A stretch of DNA of 64,000 nt from Fictibacillus nanhaiensis. Lineage in GTDB: Bacteria > Bacillota > Bacilli > Bacillales > Fictibacillaceae. The notes under the pieces are model-generated. The model was not told the DNA's origin, did not search any database, and saw nothing but the letters and a program-made list of their open reading frames with translations. Location of the stretch: the NCBI GenBank assembly GCA_016401345.1, contig JAEACG010000004.1, forward strand, positions 124,001 to 188,000, written 5' to 3'. Shown here one piece after another: positions 1 through 7,418 of the stretch; the stretch's first letter is position 1; each line of letters begins with the position of its first letter. The position numbers and the translations under genes are program-made.

Positions 1-14
1 ATAACTATTTTATA

Positions 15-33
15 ATTACTTACATAAAGTAAT
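15..33. promoter_or_regulatory. inverted repeat upstream of catE-like gene
   Basis: A perfect 7-bp inverted repeat, ATTACTT and AAGTAAT, is separated by 5 bases and lies about 55 bp before the dioxygenase start. The TTAC...GTAA form resembles operators of DUF24/MarR-type redox sensors such as YodB and CatR, which control the catechol dioxygenase operon in B. subtilis. The operator role is inferred from that resemblance and the neighbouring gene. Confidence 0.4.
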
Positions 34-88
34 TAAATTACGTATAACATAAATAATTCCACTATTAAATAGGAAAGAAGGAAGAAAG

Positions 89-943
89 ATGACGCCTATT
101 CATGAAAAAACTCATATCGGAAGTGTGACTTTAAAAGTTAGAAATTTGGAGAAGCTTGTTACCTTCTATACAGAAACGATTGGTCTACAAGTGTTAACAA
201 AACGGAAATCTATCGTGGAATTAACAGCAGACGGCAAAACGCCACTTATCATTTTAGAAGGTAATCCTGAGCTTCGTGCGAGACCAATAAAAAGTGCAGG
301 TTTATATCACTTGGCTTTGCTTGTTCCTACTAGAAAAGATCTTGCGAATACTCTCCATCACTTAATTGAGACAAGTGCACCTCTAATAGGAGCATCCAAC
401 CATAAATTTAGTGAAGCCATCTACCTGCAAGATCCCGAGAATAATGGAATTGAAATATACAGAGATGTAGATCGGAAAGATTGGGTACGGGATGAAAGAG
501 GAAAATTACCAGCCGTCAGCGAACCTTTAGATGTACAAAGTCTTTTAGCAGAACGAGATCTAAACCCTTGGAGTCGCCTCCCTGAAAATACGGTAATGGG
601 TCATGTACATCTGAATGTAGTGAATATAGCTGAAGCTGAAAATTTTTACAGAAACGTATTAGGTTTTGAAGAACAAACGAGGATGGGCAACCACGCCTTA
701 TTCATTTCTGCAGGAGGATATCATCATCATATCGCCGTCAATATTTGGAATGGATCTGATGCAGCATCTAATCGAGAGGATGTTACAGGGCTTCTCCATT
801 ACGAAATCATCGTTCCAACGAGCGTGGAAGTTGAAAAAGTTTTAAGTGCTCTAGAACGGGAGCACATTCCATATGATATAGAATCGGAAAACATACGAGT
901 CAAAGACCCTGCAGGAAACGGAGTCGTGATTAGAACACGCTAG
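89..943 (+). CDS. catE: catechol-2,3-dioxygenase / glyoxalase-fold protein (CatE-like)
   Basis: The 284-residue protein has two vicinal-oxygen-chelate (glyoxalase/bleomycin) modules, at about residues 8-130 and 165-284. The whole length matches my recollection of B. subtilis CatE (YfiE), including the segments THIGSVTLKVRNLE, ELTADGKTPLIILE and SAGGYHHHIAVNIW. CatE-type enzymes use Fe(II) to ring-cleave catechol. Candidate metal ligands are His173 in MGHVHLNV, a His in YHHHIAVN and a late acidic residue. A GGAAAGAAGGAAG stretch precedes the ATG. An inverted repeat lies upstream and no clear terminator follows. It could instead be another glyoxalase-family enzyme, since substrate cannot be read from sequence. 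Confidence 0.75.
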   Translation: MTPIHEKTHIGSVTLKVRNLEKLVTFYTETIGLQVLTKRKSIVELTADGKTPLIILEGNPELRARPIKSAGLYHLALLVPTRKDLANTLHHLIETSAPLIGASNHKFSEAIYLQDPENNGIEIYRDVDRKDWVRDERGKLPAVSEPLDVQSLLAERDLNPWSRLPENTVMGHVHLNVVNIAEAENFYRNVLGFEEQTRMGNHALFISAGGYHHHIAVNIWNGSDAASNREDVTGLLHYEIIVPTSVEVEKVLSALEREHIPYDIESENIRVKDPAGNGVVIRTR

Positions 944-1011
944 CGCTAACGTTTACAAACTCTCAATTTCAGGAATATTAAAAGTAAAAAAACTGCAAAG
1001 AGGGGGGTTAT

Positions 1012-1686
1012 ATGAAAAGAAACACATTGGTTAAGATCACAGTAATCTTATTTATCGTCATGTTTCTGTTTGCTCTGAACCATTTTGTTTTTAAAGTTAC
1101 CCCGATATCTTTGCGTGATTGGGTGTTATCCTTTGGAATGGTTGCACCGATCATCTATATCCTCATAAATGTAATTCGGCCTTTTACTTTATTTCCGATC
1201 TCTGTTCTTTCACTAGCAGGTGGATTAGCATTTGGTGTAGTATGGGGGACTGTATATACAGTTTTTTCAGCGACGATTGGTGCCATCTTATCGTTTTACA
1301 TCGCTAAACACCTTGGGACGAGATGGCTTAAACAAAAAACTGATTCTCCTTCGAGAATTGAAAAATGGCAGAATCAATTGAAGGAAAAAGGATTTGTTTA
1401 TATTTTGCTTTTAAGAATCATTCCTGTGTTGAACTTTGATGTCGTGAGTTACGTTGCAGGTATCTCTAGACTGAAACTCCGATCATATATATTAGCAACT
1501 ATGCTTGGGGTCCTGCCTGGAACACTAGCATACAACCTCTTAGGTGACAGTTTTATTAAAGGAAATGGAACAATCATTGCAGTGGCAATTGGTTTAGCAC
1601 TATTCGTTGCTTGTATCCCTTTTCTACTGAAAAACAAACAGATGATTACAAGTCAAATCCACCAACATAAAGAAGATAATGCTTAG
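1012..1686 (+). CDS. TVP38/TMEM64 family membrane protein
   Basis: A 224-residue integral membrane protein of the TVP38/TMEM64 (SNARE-associated/DedA-like) family. The N-terminal membrane segment is at about residues 7-27. The family-typical glycine-rich re-entrant stretch SLAGGLAFGVVWGTVY is at about residues 66-81, followed by FYIAKHLGTRW. The second half carries RIIPVLNFDVVSYVAG and GVLPGTLAYNLLG. It is predicted in the cytoplasmic membrane, possibly in lipid or small-molecule movement, but function is not established from sequence. A strong AGGGGGG site lies 5 bases before the ATG, and a rho-independent terminator starts at the stop codon. Confidence 0.85.
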   Translation: MKRNTLVKITVILFIVMFLFALNHFVFKVTPISLRDWVLSFGMVAPIIYILINVIRPFTLFPISVLSLAGGLAFGVVWGTVYTVFSATIGAILSFYIAKHLGTRWLKQKTDSPSRIEKWQNQLKEKGFVYILLLRIIPVLNFDVVSYVAGISRLKLRSYILATMLGVLPGTLAYNLLGDSFIKGNGTIIAVAIGLALFVACIPFLLKNKQMITSQIHQHKEDNA

Positions 1687-1720
1687 CCTTACTCAACACA
1701 TTTGAGTAAGGCTTTTTTTA
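1686..1720 (+). terminator. rho-independent terminator after TVP38 gene
   Basis: GCCTTACTCAA (1686-1696) pairs perfectly with TTGAGTAAGGC (1702-1712), followed by a run of seven T. It begins within the stop codon of the TVP38 gene. Confidence 0.9.
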
Positions 1721-1759
1721 TGTTTTATGGAAGATGTGAGCACAATAGTTGTTCCTTGT

Positions 1760-1774
1760 TAATAATTATTATAA
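1760..1774. promoter_or_regulatory. PerR-like operator
   Basis: TAATAATTATTATAA matches the B. subtilis PerR box TTATAATNATTATAA at all but one defined position. It sits directly upstream of the -35 element of the ykuU promoter, and the operon encodes a peroxiredoxin, a thiol oxidoreductase and Dps, all typical peroxide-stress functions. Binding is inferred. Confidence 0.6.
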
Positions 1775-1781
1775 ATTAGTA

Positions 1782-1809
1782 TTGACTTCAAAATAGAAGT
1801 GAGTATAAT
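1782..1809 (+). promoter_or_regulatory. sigma-A promoter of ykuU-ykuV-dps
   Basis: TTGACT (1782-1787) and TATAAT (1804-1809) are separated by 16 bases. The PerR-like box lies just upstream and the Fur-like box just downstream, so this is a tightly bracketed promoter. Confidence 0.8.
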
Positions 1810-1829
1810 AAAGATTGTGAACAACACAT

Positions 1830-1848
1830 GATAATGATATTCATTATC
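1830..1848. promoter_or_regulatory. Fur box
   Basis: The 19-bp palindrome GATAATGATATTCATTATC differs from the canonical Fur box GATAATGATAATCATTATC at one base. It lies about 20 bp downstream of the -10 box, overlapping the early transcribed region, where repressor binding would block transcription. Confidence 0.8.
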
Positions 1849-1875
1849 ATTTAAATAAAAGGAGTGGAATTTAAA

Positions 1876-2418
1876 ATGGTAGAACGTATGGTAGGAAAAC
1901 AAGCACCTCGCTTTGAGATGGAAGCGATCATGCCTAATAAAGAAACGAAAAAAGTAAGCTTAGAAAAGAACATGGAAGATGGAAAATGGACCGTTCTTTT
2001 CTTCTATCCAATGGATTTTACTTTCGTATGTCCAACTGAAATCACAGCTTTATCAGATAGATATAGTGAATTCGAAGACTTAGATGCGGAAGTAATTGGG
2101 GTATCAACGGACACCGTTCATACGCATTTGGCGTGGATCAACACGAGTCGTGAAGATAACGGGCTTGGTGAGTTGAACTATCCTCTCGCTGCTGATACGA
2201 ACCACCGTGTATCACGTGATTATGGAGTTTTGATCGAAGAAGAAGGTGTTGCACTTCGAGGCATGTTCATCATCAATCCTGAGGGCGAGATGATGTATCA
2301 AGTGGTCTTCCACAATAATATCGGCCGTGATGCTGATGAAACACTACGTGTTCTTCAAGCGTTACAAACCGGTGGACTCTGTCCAGCAAACTGGAAGCCA
2401 GGGCAAAAGACACTTTAA
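1876..2418 (+). CDS. ykuU: 2-Cys peroxiredoxin YkuU
   Basis: An AhpC/TSA-family peroxiredoxin that reduces hydrogen peroxide and organic peroxides in the cytoplasm. From the ATG at 1876 the protein is 180 residues, the size I recall for YkuU, and begins MVERMVGKQAPRFEME. The GTG at 1864 lies within the Shine-Dalgarno region and is rejected as the start. The peroxidatic Cys is in DFTFVCPTEI (about residue 49) and the resolving Cys in GGLCPANWKPG near the C-terminus, so it is a typical 2-Cys enzyme. A thioredoxin-like reductant gene (ykuV) and dps follow. Transcription is probably controlled by the PerR-like and Fur-like boxes upstream. Confidence 0.92.
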   Translation: MVERMVGKQAPRFEMEAIMPNKETKKVSLEKNMEDGKWTVLFFYPMDFTFVCPTEITALSDRYSEFEDLDAEVIGVSTDTVHTHLAWINTSREDNGLGELNYPLAADTNHRVSRDYGVLIEEEGVALRGMFIINPEGEMMYQVVFHNNIGRDADETLRVLQALQTGGLCPANWKPGQKTL

Positions 2419-2463
2419 AAATATTAATGCTTCGAGGTTATTAAATGAATTTCCTCGTTGAAC

Positions 2464-2591
2464 GTTGATTGGAGTGGAAGGTGCGAGACTCCTGCGGGAC
2501 AAGCGGTCAGGTGAGACACTTAAAGGCGCAAAGCGGCAAGTGGCTCACCGCCTGCCCCGCGGAAAGCGAGCAACTTGGAACGGAAATCAAC
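2464..2591 (+). repeat. 128-bp structured intergenic repeat, copy A
   Basis: First of four full copies in this window (others at 37947, 49033, 63833). It opens with GTTGATTGGAG and closes with CGGAAATCAAC. Its internal arms GCGGGACAAGCGG...TGAG and CTCACCGCCTGCCCCGC pair with a short bulge. It lies between ykuU and ykuV inside a probable operon. An open frame across it encodes a low-complexity peptide that recurs in the other copies and is not a credible protein. Confidence 0.9.
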
Positions 2592-2649
2592 TACATCTTG
2601 CAATTACTTAAGAATAAAGCTAACGAACAATTTTTGGAGGGAATATTAG

Positions 2650-3099
2650 ATGAAATTACGTGAACAAATGCCTGAACTTGATGGTGCTACAACATGGTTG
2701 AATGAAGAAGTGACGAAAGAAGAATTGGTTGGAGAAAAAGCAACACTAATTCACTTCTGGTCCGTAAGCTGCGGATTGTGTAAAGAAGCGATGCCCGATG
2801 TTAACGAACTTCGCGATGAGTATGAAGACGATCTAAACGTAGTGGCTGTTCACATGCCGCGATCAGAAAATGATCTAGACATGAGCGTTATCGAACAGAT
2901 GGCAATCGGACATGACATCACACAGCCGATCTATGTAGACAGTGAACATAAATTAACGGATGCTTTTGAAAACAAATATGTACCTGCGTACTATGTGTTT
3001 GATAAAGAAGGTAAGCTTCGTCACTTCCAAGCTGGTGGAAGCGGAATGGACATGCTTCGCAAGAGATTGAACCGTGTGTTAAACGAAGAAACAAAATAA
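2650..3099 (+). CDS. ykuV: thiol-disulfide oxidoreductase YkuV (TlpA/ResA-like)
   Basis: A 149-residue thioredoxin-fold protein without a signal peptide, so cytoplasmic. The redox centre is SCGLCKEAMP (about residues 42-51, CxxC), preceded by the usual TLIHFWSV strand. The cis-proline region is KYVPAYYVFDKEGKLRHFQAGG. In B. subtilis ykuU and ykuV are neighbours, and the pair plausibly acts as peroxidase and electron donor. A good GGAGGG site lies 10 bases before the ATG, and the dps gene begins 12 bases after the stop, so co-transcription is likely. Repeat copy A separates it from ykuU. Confidence 0.9.
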   Translation: MKLREQMPELDGATTWLNEEVTKEELVGEKATLIHFWSVSCGLCKEAMPDVNELRDEYEDDLNVVAVHMPRSENDLDMSVIEQMAIGHDITQPIYVDSEHKLTDAFENKYVPAYYVFDKEGKLRHFQAGGSGMDMLRKRLNRVLNEETK

Positions 3100-3111
3100 G
3101 GAGATGATAAG

Positions 3112-3546
3112 ATGAATACCATTCAAGAAGTATTGAATCGTCAAGTAGCTAACTGGAATGTGTTGTTTGTAAAACTACACAACTATCACTGGTATGTAAA
3201 AGGACCTCACTTTTTCACACTTCATGAAAAGTTTGAAGAGCTCTATAATGAAGCGGCAACGAACATTGACGAATTAGCTGAGCGACTACTCGTACTAAAA
3301 GGAACACCCGTTGCAACGATGAAAGAATATTTAGAGTTGGCAACGGTAGAAGAAGCGAATACAAACGAATCTGCAGAAGTTATGGTTCAAAACGTTATTA
3401 ACGATTTTGAACTACTGATCGCTGAGATTAAAGAAGGAATGGAAGTAACCGAGCGTGAAGGTGATGAGGTAACGCACGACATGTTATTATCCGTTCGTGA
3501 AAGCTTAGCAAAACATAATTGGATGCTTCGTGCGTTCGTAAGCTAA
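3112..3546 (+). CDS. dps: Dps-family ferritin-like DNA/iron protein
   Basis: A 144-residue Dps/MrgA-type mini-ferritin. Such proteins form a 12-mer shell, oxidise Fe(II) with hydrogen peroxide and may coat DNA. The ferroxidase signature is visible as [20 protein letters not shown] (about residues 22-41) followed by [27 protein letters not shown] lies just before the ATG. It is the last gene of the operon, 12 bases after ykuV, followed by a terminator. The upstream PerR-like and Fur-like boxes fit the known peroxide control of mrgA/dps genes. Whether it is the orthologue of MrgA or of Dps cannot be decided here. Confidence 0.93.
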   Translation: MNTIQEVLNRQVANWNVLFVKLHNYHWYVKGPHFFTLHEKFEELYNEAATNIDELAERLLVLKGTPVATMKEYLELATVEEANTNESAEVMVQNVINDFELLIAEIKEGMEVTEREGDEVTHDMLLSVRESLAKHNWMLRAFVS

Positions 3547-3555
3547 TCTAAAAAG

Positions 3556-3580
3556 GAGTGACTTCGGTCGCTCTTTTTTT
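3556..3580 (+). terminator. rho-independent terminator after dps
   Basis: GAGTGAC and GTCGCTC flank a TTCG tetraloop and are followed by a run of T. Confidence 0.9.
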
Positions 3581-3629
3581 GTGTACTGATTATATTTCTA
3601 AAAATTATAATTATTCTGCAATTTTAACG

Positions 3630-3641
3630 TAGCATATGCTA
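3630..3641. promoter_or_regulatory. 12-bp perfect palindrome upstream of TRAP transporter operon
   Basis: TAGCATATGCTA lies about 43 bp before the receptor start codon. It could be an operator for the transporter operon, but no regulator is encoded nearby. Confidence 0.25.
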
Positions 3642-3683
3642 AACTTTAAGAATGGACCAAATTATTCCAAAAGGAGGAAGAAC

Positions 3684-4673
3684 ATGAAAAAGGGGATCGC
3701 ATTATTTTTCGTAATGATTCTTGCATTTTCACTAGCAGCTTGTGGTCAAAAAATTGAGACTCCATCTGAAAAGAAAGACTCTGGTGAAAAAAGCGCTTCA
3801 TTAAATCTTGATCAGATTAGTATTGTGACAGGCGGTACAGGTGGTACATATTATCCACTAGGTGGAGAGATGGCGAAGATTGTGAAGGATGAGTTAGATG
3901 TTGAAGCAAATTCTCAGGCATCAGGTGCATCTGTAGAGAACATGCAGCTGCTTCAAGATGGTGATGCTGATGTAGCGTTCACACAAACAGATATTGCTAG
4001 CTATGCAGTAGAAGGCAAGGAAATGTTTAAAGAAAAAGTTGACCAAGTATCGGGAATCGGGACACTTTATCCTGAAACAATCCAGATCGTTACGTTAAAA
4101 GATAGCGGGATTAAGAGTGTTGAAGACTTAAAAGGCAAAAAGGTTTCAGTTGGAGCGCCAGGTAGTGGAACTTTTGCTAATGCTGAACAAATTCTAAAAA
4201 TTCATGGTATGACAATGGAAGACATTGATGCCCAGCATCTATCGTTCGATGAGTCTACGGAAGGTATTCAAGATAAGAACATCCAAGCGGCTTTTATCAC
4301 AGCAGGCACGCCAACAGGAGCTGTGGATGCATTATCTGCAACAAAACCTGTAACGATCGTACCGATTTCAGATGACAAGATTAAAGAGCTGATCGAAGCG
4401 CATCCGTATTATATTGAAGATACCGTTAAAAGCGGAACATACAAGATCGAAGCAGACGTTAAAACGGTAGCCGTACTTTCCATGCTAACTGTTCGCAAAG
4501 ATATGGAAGATGATGCGGTGTATGCGATCACAAAGGCAATCTTTGAGAACACAGATAAGATCAGTCATGCAAAAGGAGAGCTTATCTCTGCTGAGAATGC
4601 AGTAAACGGTATGGGAATCGACTTCCATCCTGGAGCTAAAAAGTATTTTGAAGAAAAAGGAATCTTAAAATAA
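3684..4673 (+). CDS. TAXI-family TRAP transporter solute receptor (lipoprotein)
   Basis: A 329-residue extracytoplasmic substrate-binding protein of the TRAP-associated TAXI family. The start at 3684 is chosen because AAAGGAGGAAG lies directly before it and a lipoprotein signal follows, MKKGIALFFVMILAFSLAAC, with a LAAC lipobox at residues 17-20. The mature protein starts its binding fold with ISIVTGGTGGTYYPLGGEMA. Glu/Asp-rich family motifs such as GAPGSGTFANAEQIL are present. It captures an unidentified, probably carboxylate, substrate for the fused permease at 5219. It is the first gene of a three-gene operon, and a stem-loop follows its stop codon. Confidence 0.9.
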   Translation: MKKGIALFFVMILAFSLAACGQKIETPSEKKDSGEKSASLNLDQISIVTGGTGGTYYPLGGEMAKIVKDELDVEANSQASGASVENMQLLQDGDADVAFTQTDIASYAVEGKEMFKEKVDQVSGIGTLYPETIQIVTLKDSGIKSVEDLKGKKVSVGAPGSGTFANAEQILKIHGMTMEDIDAQHLSFDESTEGIQDKNIQAAFITAGTPTGAVDALSATKPVTIVPISDDKIKELIEAHPYYIEDTVKSGTYKIEADVKTVAVLSMLTVRKDMEDDAVYAITKAIFENTDKISHAKGELISAENAVNGMGIDFHPGAKKYFEEKGILK

Positions 4674-4684
4674 GAGGTGTTGAG

Positions 4685-4715
4685 CATGGACTAAGAGTGT
4701 ATTCTTTAGTCCATG
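4685..4715 (+). other. intra-operon stem-loop between receptor and DUF1850 gene
   Basis: CATGGACTAAGA pairs with TCTTTAGTCCATG (10 consecutive pairs plus two after a bulged T) around a 6-base loop. There is no T-run, so it looks more like an mRNA 3' end stabiliser or partial attenuator than a terminator. It ends 7 bases before the next start codon. Confidence 0.7.
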
Positions 4716-4722
4716 TATTCTT

Positions 4723-5226
4723 ATGAAGAAAATTTTTATTAGCATACTGATTTTATTGTCTTTAGCGATTGCTTCATTTGTGCCGTTTTTTAAATCAGTA
4801 GTAATTGAAGATGGCAAGACAGGTAAATCGTTAGCTTTCTTTGATGCAAAGCAAGGTAGTGAGTTCAGTATTGAATACATACACTCGATTCATAAAACAC
4901 CGGTTCGTGAAATCTATCAAGTTCATAACGAAGAAATTCTTCAAACTGAAATGAGGTTTCAGGAATTTGGTGTTGGCATGCCATCAGGTGCAGAAGAAGG
5001 TGAAGTGTTTGCACAAAAGGGTGAGAACTATATTTTATCCAACATGAAAAGAACGTTTCCTTCATTAGATATTCGAATCGGACAAATTATAGCCAATCAT
5101 ACACTTCTTCTTAAAGGTCATGAATATCCCTTTTCTTCATTCAGTGAAAAAGGATCTTGGGTTTCAATAAAAGTAGACAACTTGAATATATGGCAAAGGT
5201 TGATAGGAGGGAAAAAACTTGGATAA
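4723..5226 (+). CDS. DUF1850 domain protein of TRAP operon
   Basis: A 167-residue protein with one N-terminal membrane segment or uncleaved signal (about residues 2-22) and a DUF1850 domain. The family-typical segments are IEYIHSIHKTPVREIYQV and EMRFQEFGVGMPSGAEEGEV. DUF1850 genes commonly sit between TAXI receptor and fused TRAP permease genes, as here, so it is presumed an accessory of the transporter. Its biochemical role is unknown. No good Shine-Dalgarno site precedes the ATG, and a stable hairpin sits immediately upstream, suggesting low or coupled translation. It overlaps the permease gene by 8 bases. Confidence 0.85.
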   Translation: MKKIFISILILLSLAIASFVPFFKSVVIEDGKTGKSLAFFDAKQGSEFSIEYIHSIHKTPVREIYQVHNEEILQTEMRFQEFGVGMPSGAEEGEVFAQKGENYILSNMKRTFPSLDIRIGQIIANHTLLLKGHEYPFSSFSEKGSWVSIKVDNLNIWQRLIGGKKLG

Positions 5227-7204
5227 CAACAAGCATAACGAGCGTGAACAAATATCAGATCAAGCTGTACAAGAGCTGATGGAAAAGTATGATCCTGAAG
5301 CAGGGTTTCGGAAATTAAAAGGTGTTCTTTATTGGATTACACTCATCGGTCTTATTACCTTTTCACTATTTCAACTCTATACAGCTATTTTCGGAGTGTT
5401 GCCGGCACAGCTGCAAAGAACGATTCATCTAGGCTTTGCACTAACATTAATCTTTTTGCTATTTCCAGCTTCTAAAAAGAAAAAAGAAGGTAAGCCACTT
5501 TTTCAAGTCGCTTGGTATGACATGATCTTGGCTGTCTTGTCTATAGCGGTAGGGTCGTATTGGTACATATTTATGGATGATCTCGTGATGAGGGTAGGTA
5601 GATTAACGACTCAAGATTTTCTAATAGGGGTACTCGCAATCTTACTTGTTTTAGAAGCAACGAGAAGGGTCGTTGGGCTGCCGATCACGATTATTGCAGG
5701 TCTATTCCTGCTTTACGCATATATGGGACCTTATATGCCGGGCTTCTTAGAGCATAAAGGTTTGACGATCGAACGGATCGTAAGGACGATGTTCTTTACA
5801 ACAGAAGGTATTTTAGGAACACCACTCGCGGTTTCATCAACGTATATCTTTCTGTTTCTATTATTTGGAGCCTTTCTCGTAAAGACAGGAGTGGGCGAAT
5901 ATTTCAATGATCTATCCATCGTCATTGCAGGAAGACGAGTCGGCGGACCTGCTAAGGTAGCGATTTTCTCGAGTGCTCTTCAAGGAACGATCAGTGGAAG
6001 CTCGGTTGCTAACGTTGTAACTTCAGGGGCTTTTACGATTCCGATGATGAAACGTTTAGGTTATGATAAAAACTTTGCAGGAGCAGTTGAGGCAGCTTCC
6101 TCTACTGGTGGTCAGATCATGCCTCCTGTCATGGGCGCGGCGGCGTTTTTGATGGTTGAATTTATCGGAGGCGGTATTACCTATTGGGATATCGCCAAAG
6201 CCGCTGCCATTCCTGCGGTATTATACTTTGCGGGAATATGGATCATGACACATTTCGAAGCAAAACGCATCGGCCTTAGAGGGTTATCTCGTGAAGAGAT
6301 GCCTGAAACGAAAAGAGTTATGAAACAAGTGTATCTGTTGATTCCGATCGTTGTGGTTATTCTCTTGCTTATGAGTGGTATGAGTGTAACAAAAGCTGCG
6401 CTGTGGTCCATCGTGAGTGCGATCGCGGTAGGTATGTTCAATAAGAAAACACGCATGGGGCCGAAGCTCTTTCTTGAAGCGTTAGCTGATGGAGCGAGAA
6501 CGGCTCTTGGCGTTGCAGCTGCTACAGCAGCGGCAGGTATGATCGTTGGAGTGGTTACGGTAACAGGTGTTGGTCTTAAGATGGCGAACGGTTTGCTAGA
6601 GTTATCAGGTGGGTATCTCATTCCGACCTTGATCTTAACGATGATCGCATCGCTCGTACTTGGTATGGGATCACCAACAACGGCGAACTATGTCATTACA
6701 TCAACGATTGCGGCTCCAGCTATTTTATTATTTGGGGTTCCTGATCTGTCAGCTCATATGTTTGTCTTTTATTTTGGAATCATCGCAGATATCACGCCTC
6801 CGGTAGCACTGGCAGCCTTTGCCGCAGCAGGGGTTTCGGGCGGTGAACCGATACGAACCGGTATTCTATCATCAAAACTTGCCATTGCAGCGTTTATCAT
6901 TCCCTATATTTTCGTTATCTCACCACAGCTCATGTTGATTGATACAACATGGACTGAAGCGATTTGGGTGATCTCAACGGCATTTGTAGGAATGATCGCG
7001 ATTGGGGCAGGAATGATCGGCTATTGGATGAGACCTCTTTCTTGGCTAGAAAGAATCGCAGCCGTTGCGATCGGCTTCTTGCTGATCTATCCAGAAGGCA
7101 TGTTCAGTGCGATCGGTCTTGCAGCGTTCGCTCTTATGCTTGGAAGTCAGTATTGGCTTTTGAAAAAAGACAACACACAAGCACCATCTTCACCAGCGGT
7201 TTAA
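5219..7204 (+). CDS. TRAP transporter fused permease (DctQM type)
   Basis: A 661-residue polytopic membrane protein that combines the small (DctQ, about residues 35-150) and large (DctM, about residues 160-640) TRAP permease subunits, as usual for TAXI systems. Family motifs include SSTYIFLFLLFGAFL, SALQGTISGSSVANVVTSG and GMGSPTTANYVITSTIAAPA. It drives ion-coupled import of the ligand bound by the receptor at 3684. The start is TTG at 5219 with GGAGGG 6 bases upstream, overlapping the DUF1850 gene by 8 bases, so translational coupling is likely. A terminator follows. Confidence 0.92.
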   Translation: MDNNKHNEREQISDQAVQELMEKYDPEAGFRKLKGVLYWITLIGLITFSLFQLYTAIFGVLPAQLQRTIHLGFALTLIFLLFPASKKKKEGKPLFQVAWYDMILAVLSIAVGSYWYIFMDDLVMRVGRLTTQDFLIGVLAILLVLEATRRVVGLPITIIAGLFLLYAYMGPYMPGFLEHKGLTIERIVRTMFFTTEGILGTPLAVSSTYIFLFLLFGAFLVKTGVGEYFNDLSIVIAGRRVGGPAKVAIFSSALQGTISGSSVANVVTSGAFTIPMMKRLGYDKNFAGAVEAASSTGGQIMPPVMGAAAFLMVEFIGGGITYWDIAKAAAIPAVLYFAGIWIMTHFEAKRIGLRGLSREEMPETKRVMKQVYLLIPIVVVILLLMSGMSVTKAALWSIVSAIAVGMFNKKTRMGPKLFLEALADGARTALGVAAATAAAGMIVGVVTVTGVGLKMANGLLELSGGYLIPTLILTMIASLVLGMGSPTTANYVITSTIAAPAILLFGVPDLSAHMFVFYFGIIADITPPVALAAFAAAGVSGGEPIRTGILSSKLAIAAFIIPYIFVISPQLMLIDTTWTEAIWVISTAFVGMIAIGAGMIGYWMRPLSWLERIAAVAIGFLLIYPEGMFSAIGLAAFALMLGSQYWLLKKDNTQAPSSPAV

Positions 7205-7214
7205 AAGATGATTT

Positions 7215-7246
7215 GCTCAGAGGCAATTGTGCTTCTGAGCTTTTTT
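7215..7246 (+). terminator. rho-independent terminator after TRAP permease
   Basis: GCTCAGAGGC pairs with GCTTCTGAGC (one G-U pair) around a 6-base loop and is followed by six T. Confidence 0.85.
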
Positions 7247-7285
7247 ATGTGTGCAAAGTTTAAAATTTTCAATGTGGGTAAAAGA

Positions 7286-7315
7286 TTGTAAGGTTATACC
7301 TCTCGTATTTATGAT
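7286..7315 (+). promoter_or_regulatory. possible sigma-A promoter of ykpA
   Basis: TTGTAA (7286-7291) and TATGAT (7310-7315) are separated by 18 bases. A leader of about 100 bases with no obvious structure follows before the coding region. Confidence 0.45.
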
Positions 7316-7418
7316 ACAATCAGTAAGTATGCATTTTTGTAGGATACGGATTTGAATATATGTATGTAGGCTGATAGAGATAGTTGGTCAGTTATATATA
7401 AAAAGGAGAGATATCCAA

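Noticed and set aside
2469-2663. Open frame across repeat copy A
   Set aside because: The peptide recurs in the other repeat copies as a by-product of the repeated DNA, has no ribosome site, and covariation supports base pairing instead of coding. The same applies to frames at 37914-38111, 48807-49169 and 63770-63967.
3605-3620. PerR box before the TRAP transporter operon
   Set aside because: TTATAATTATTCTGC matches only the left half of the PerR consensus, and the genes have no link to peroxide stress.
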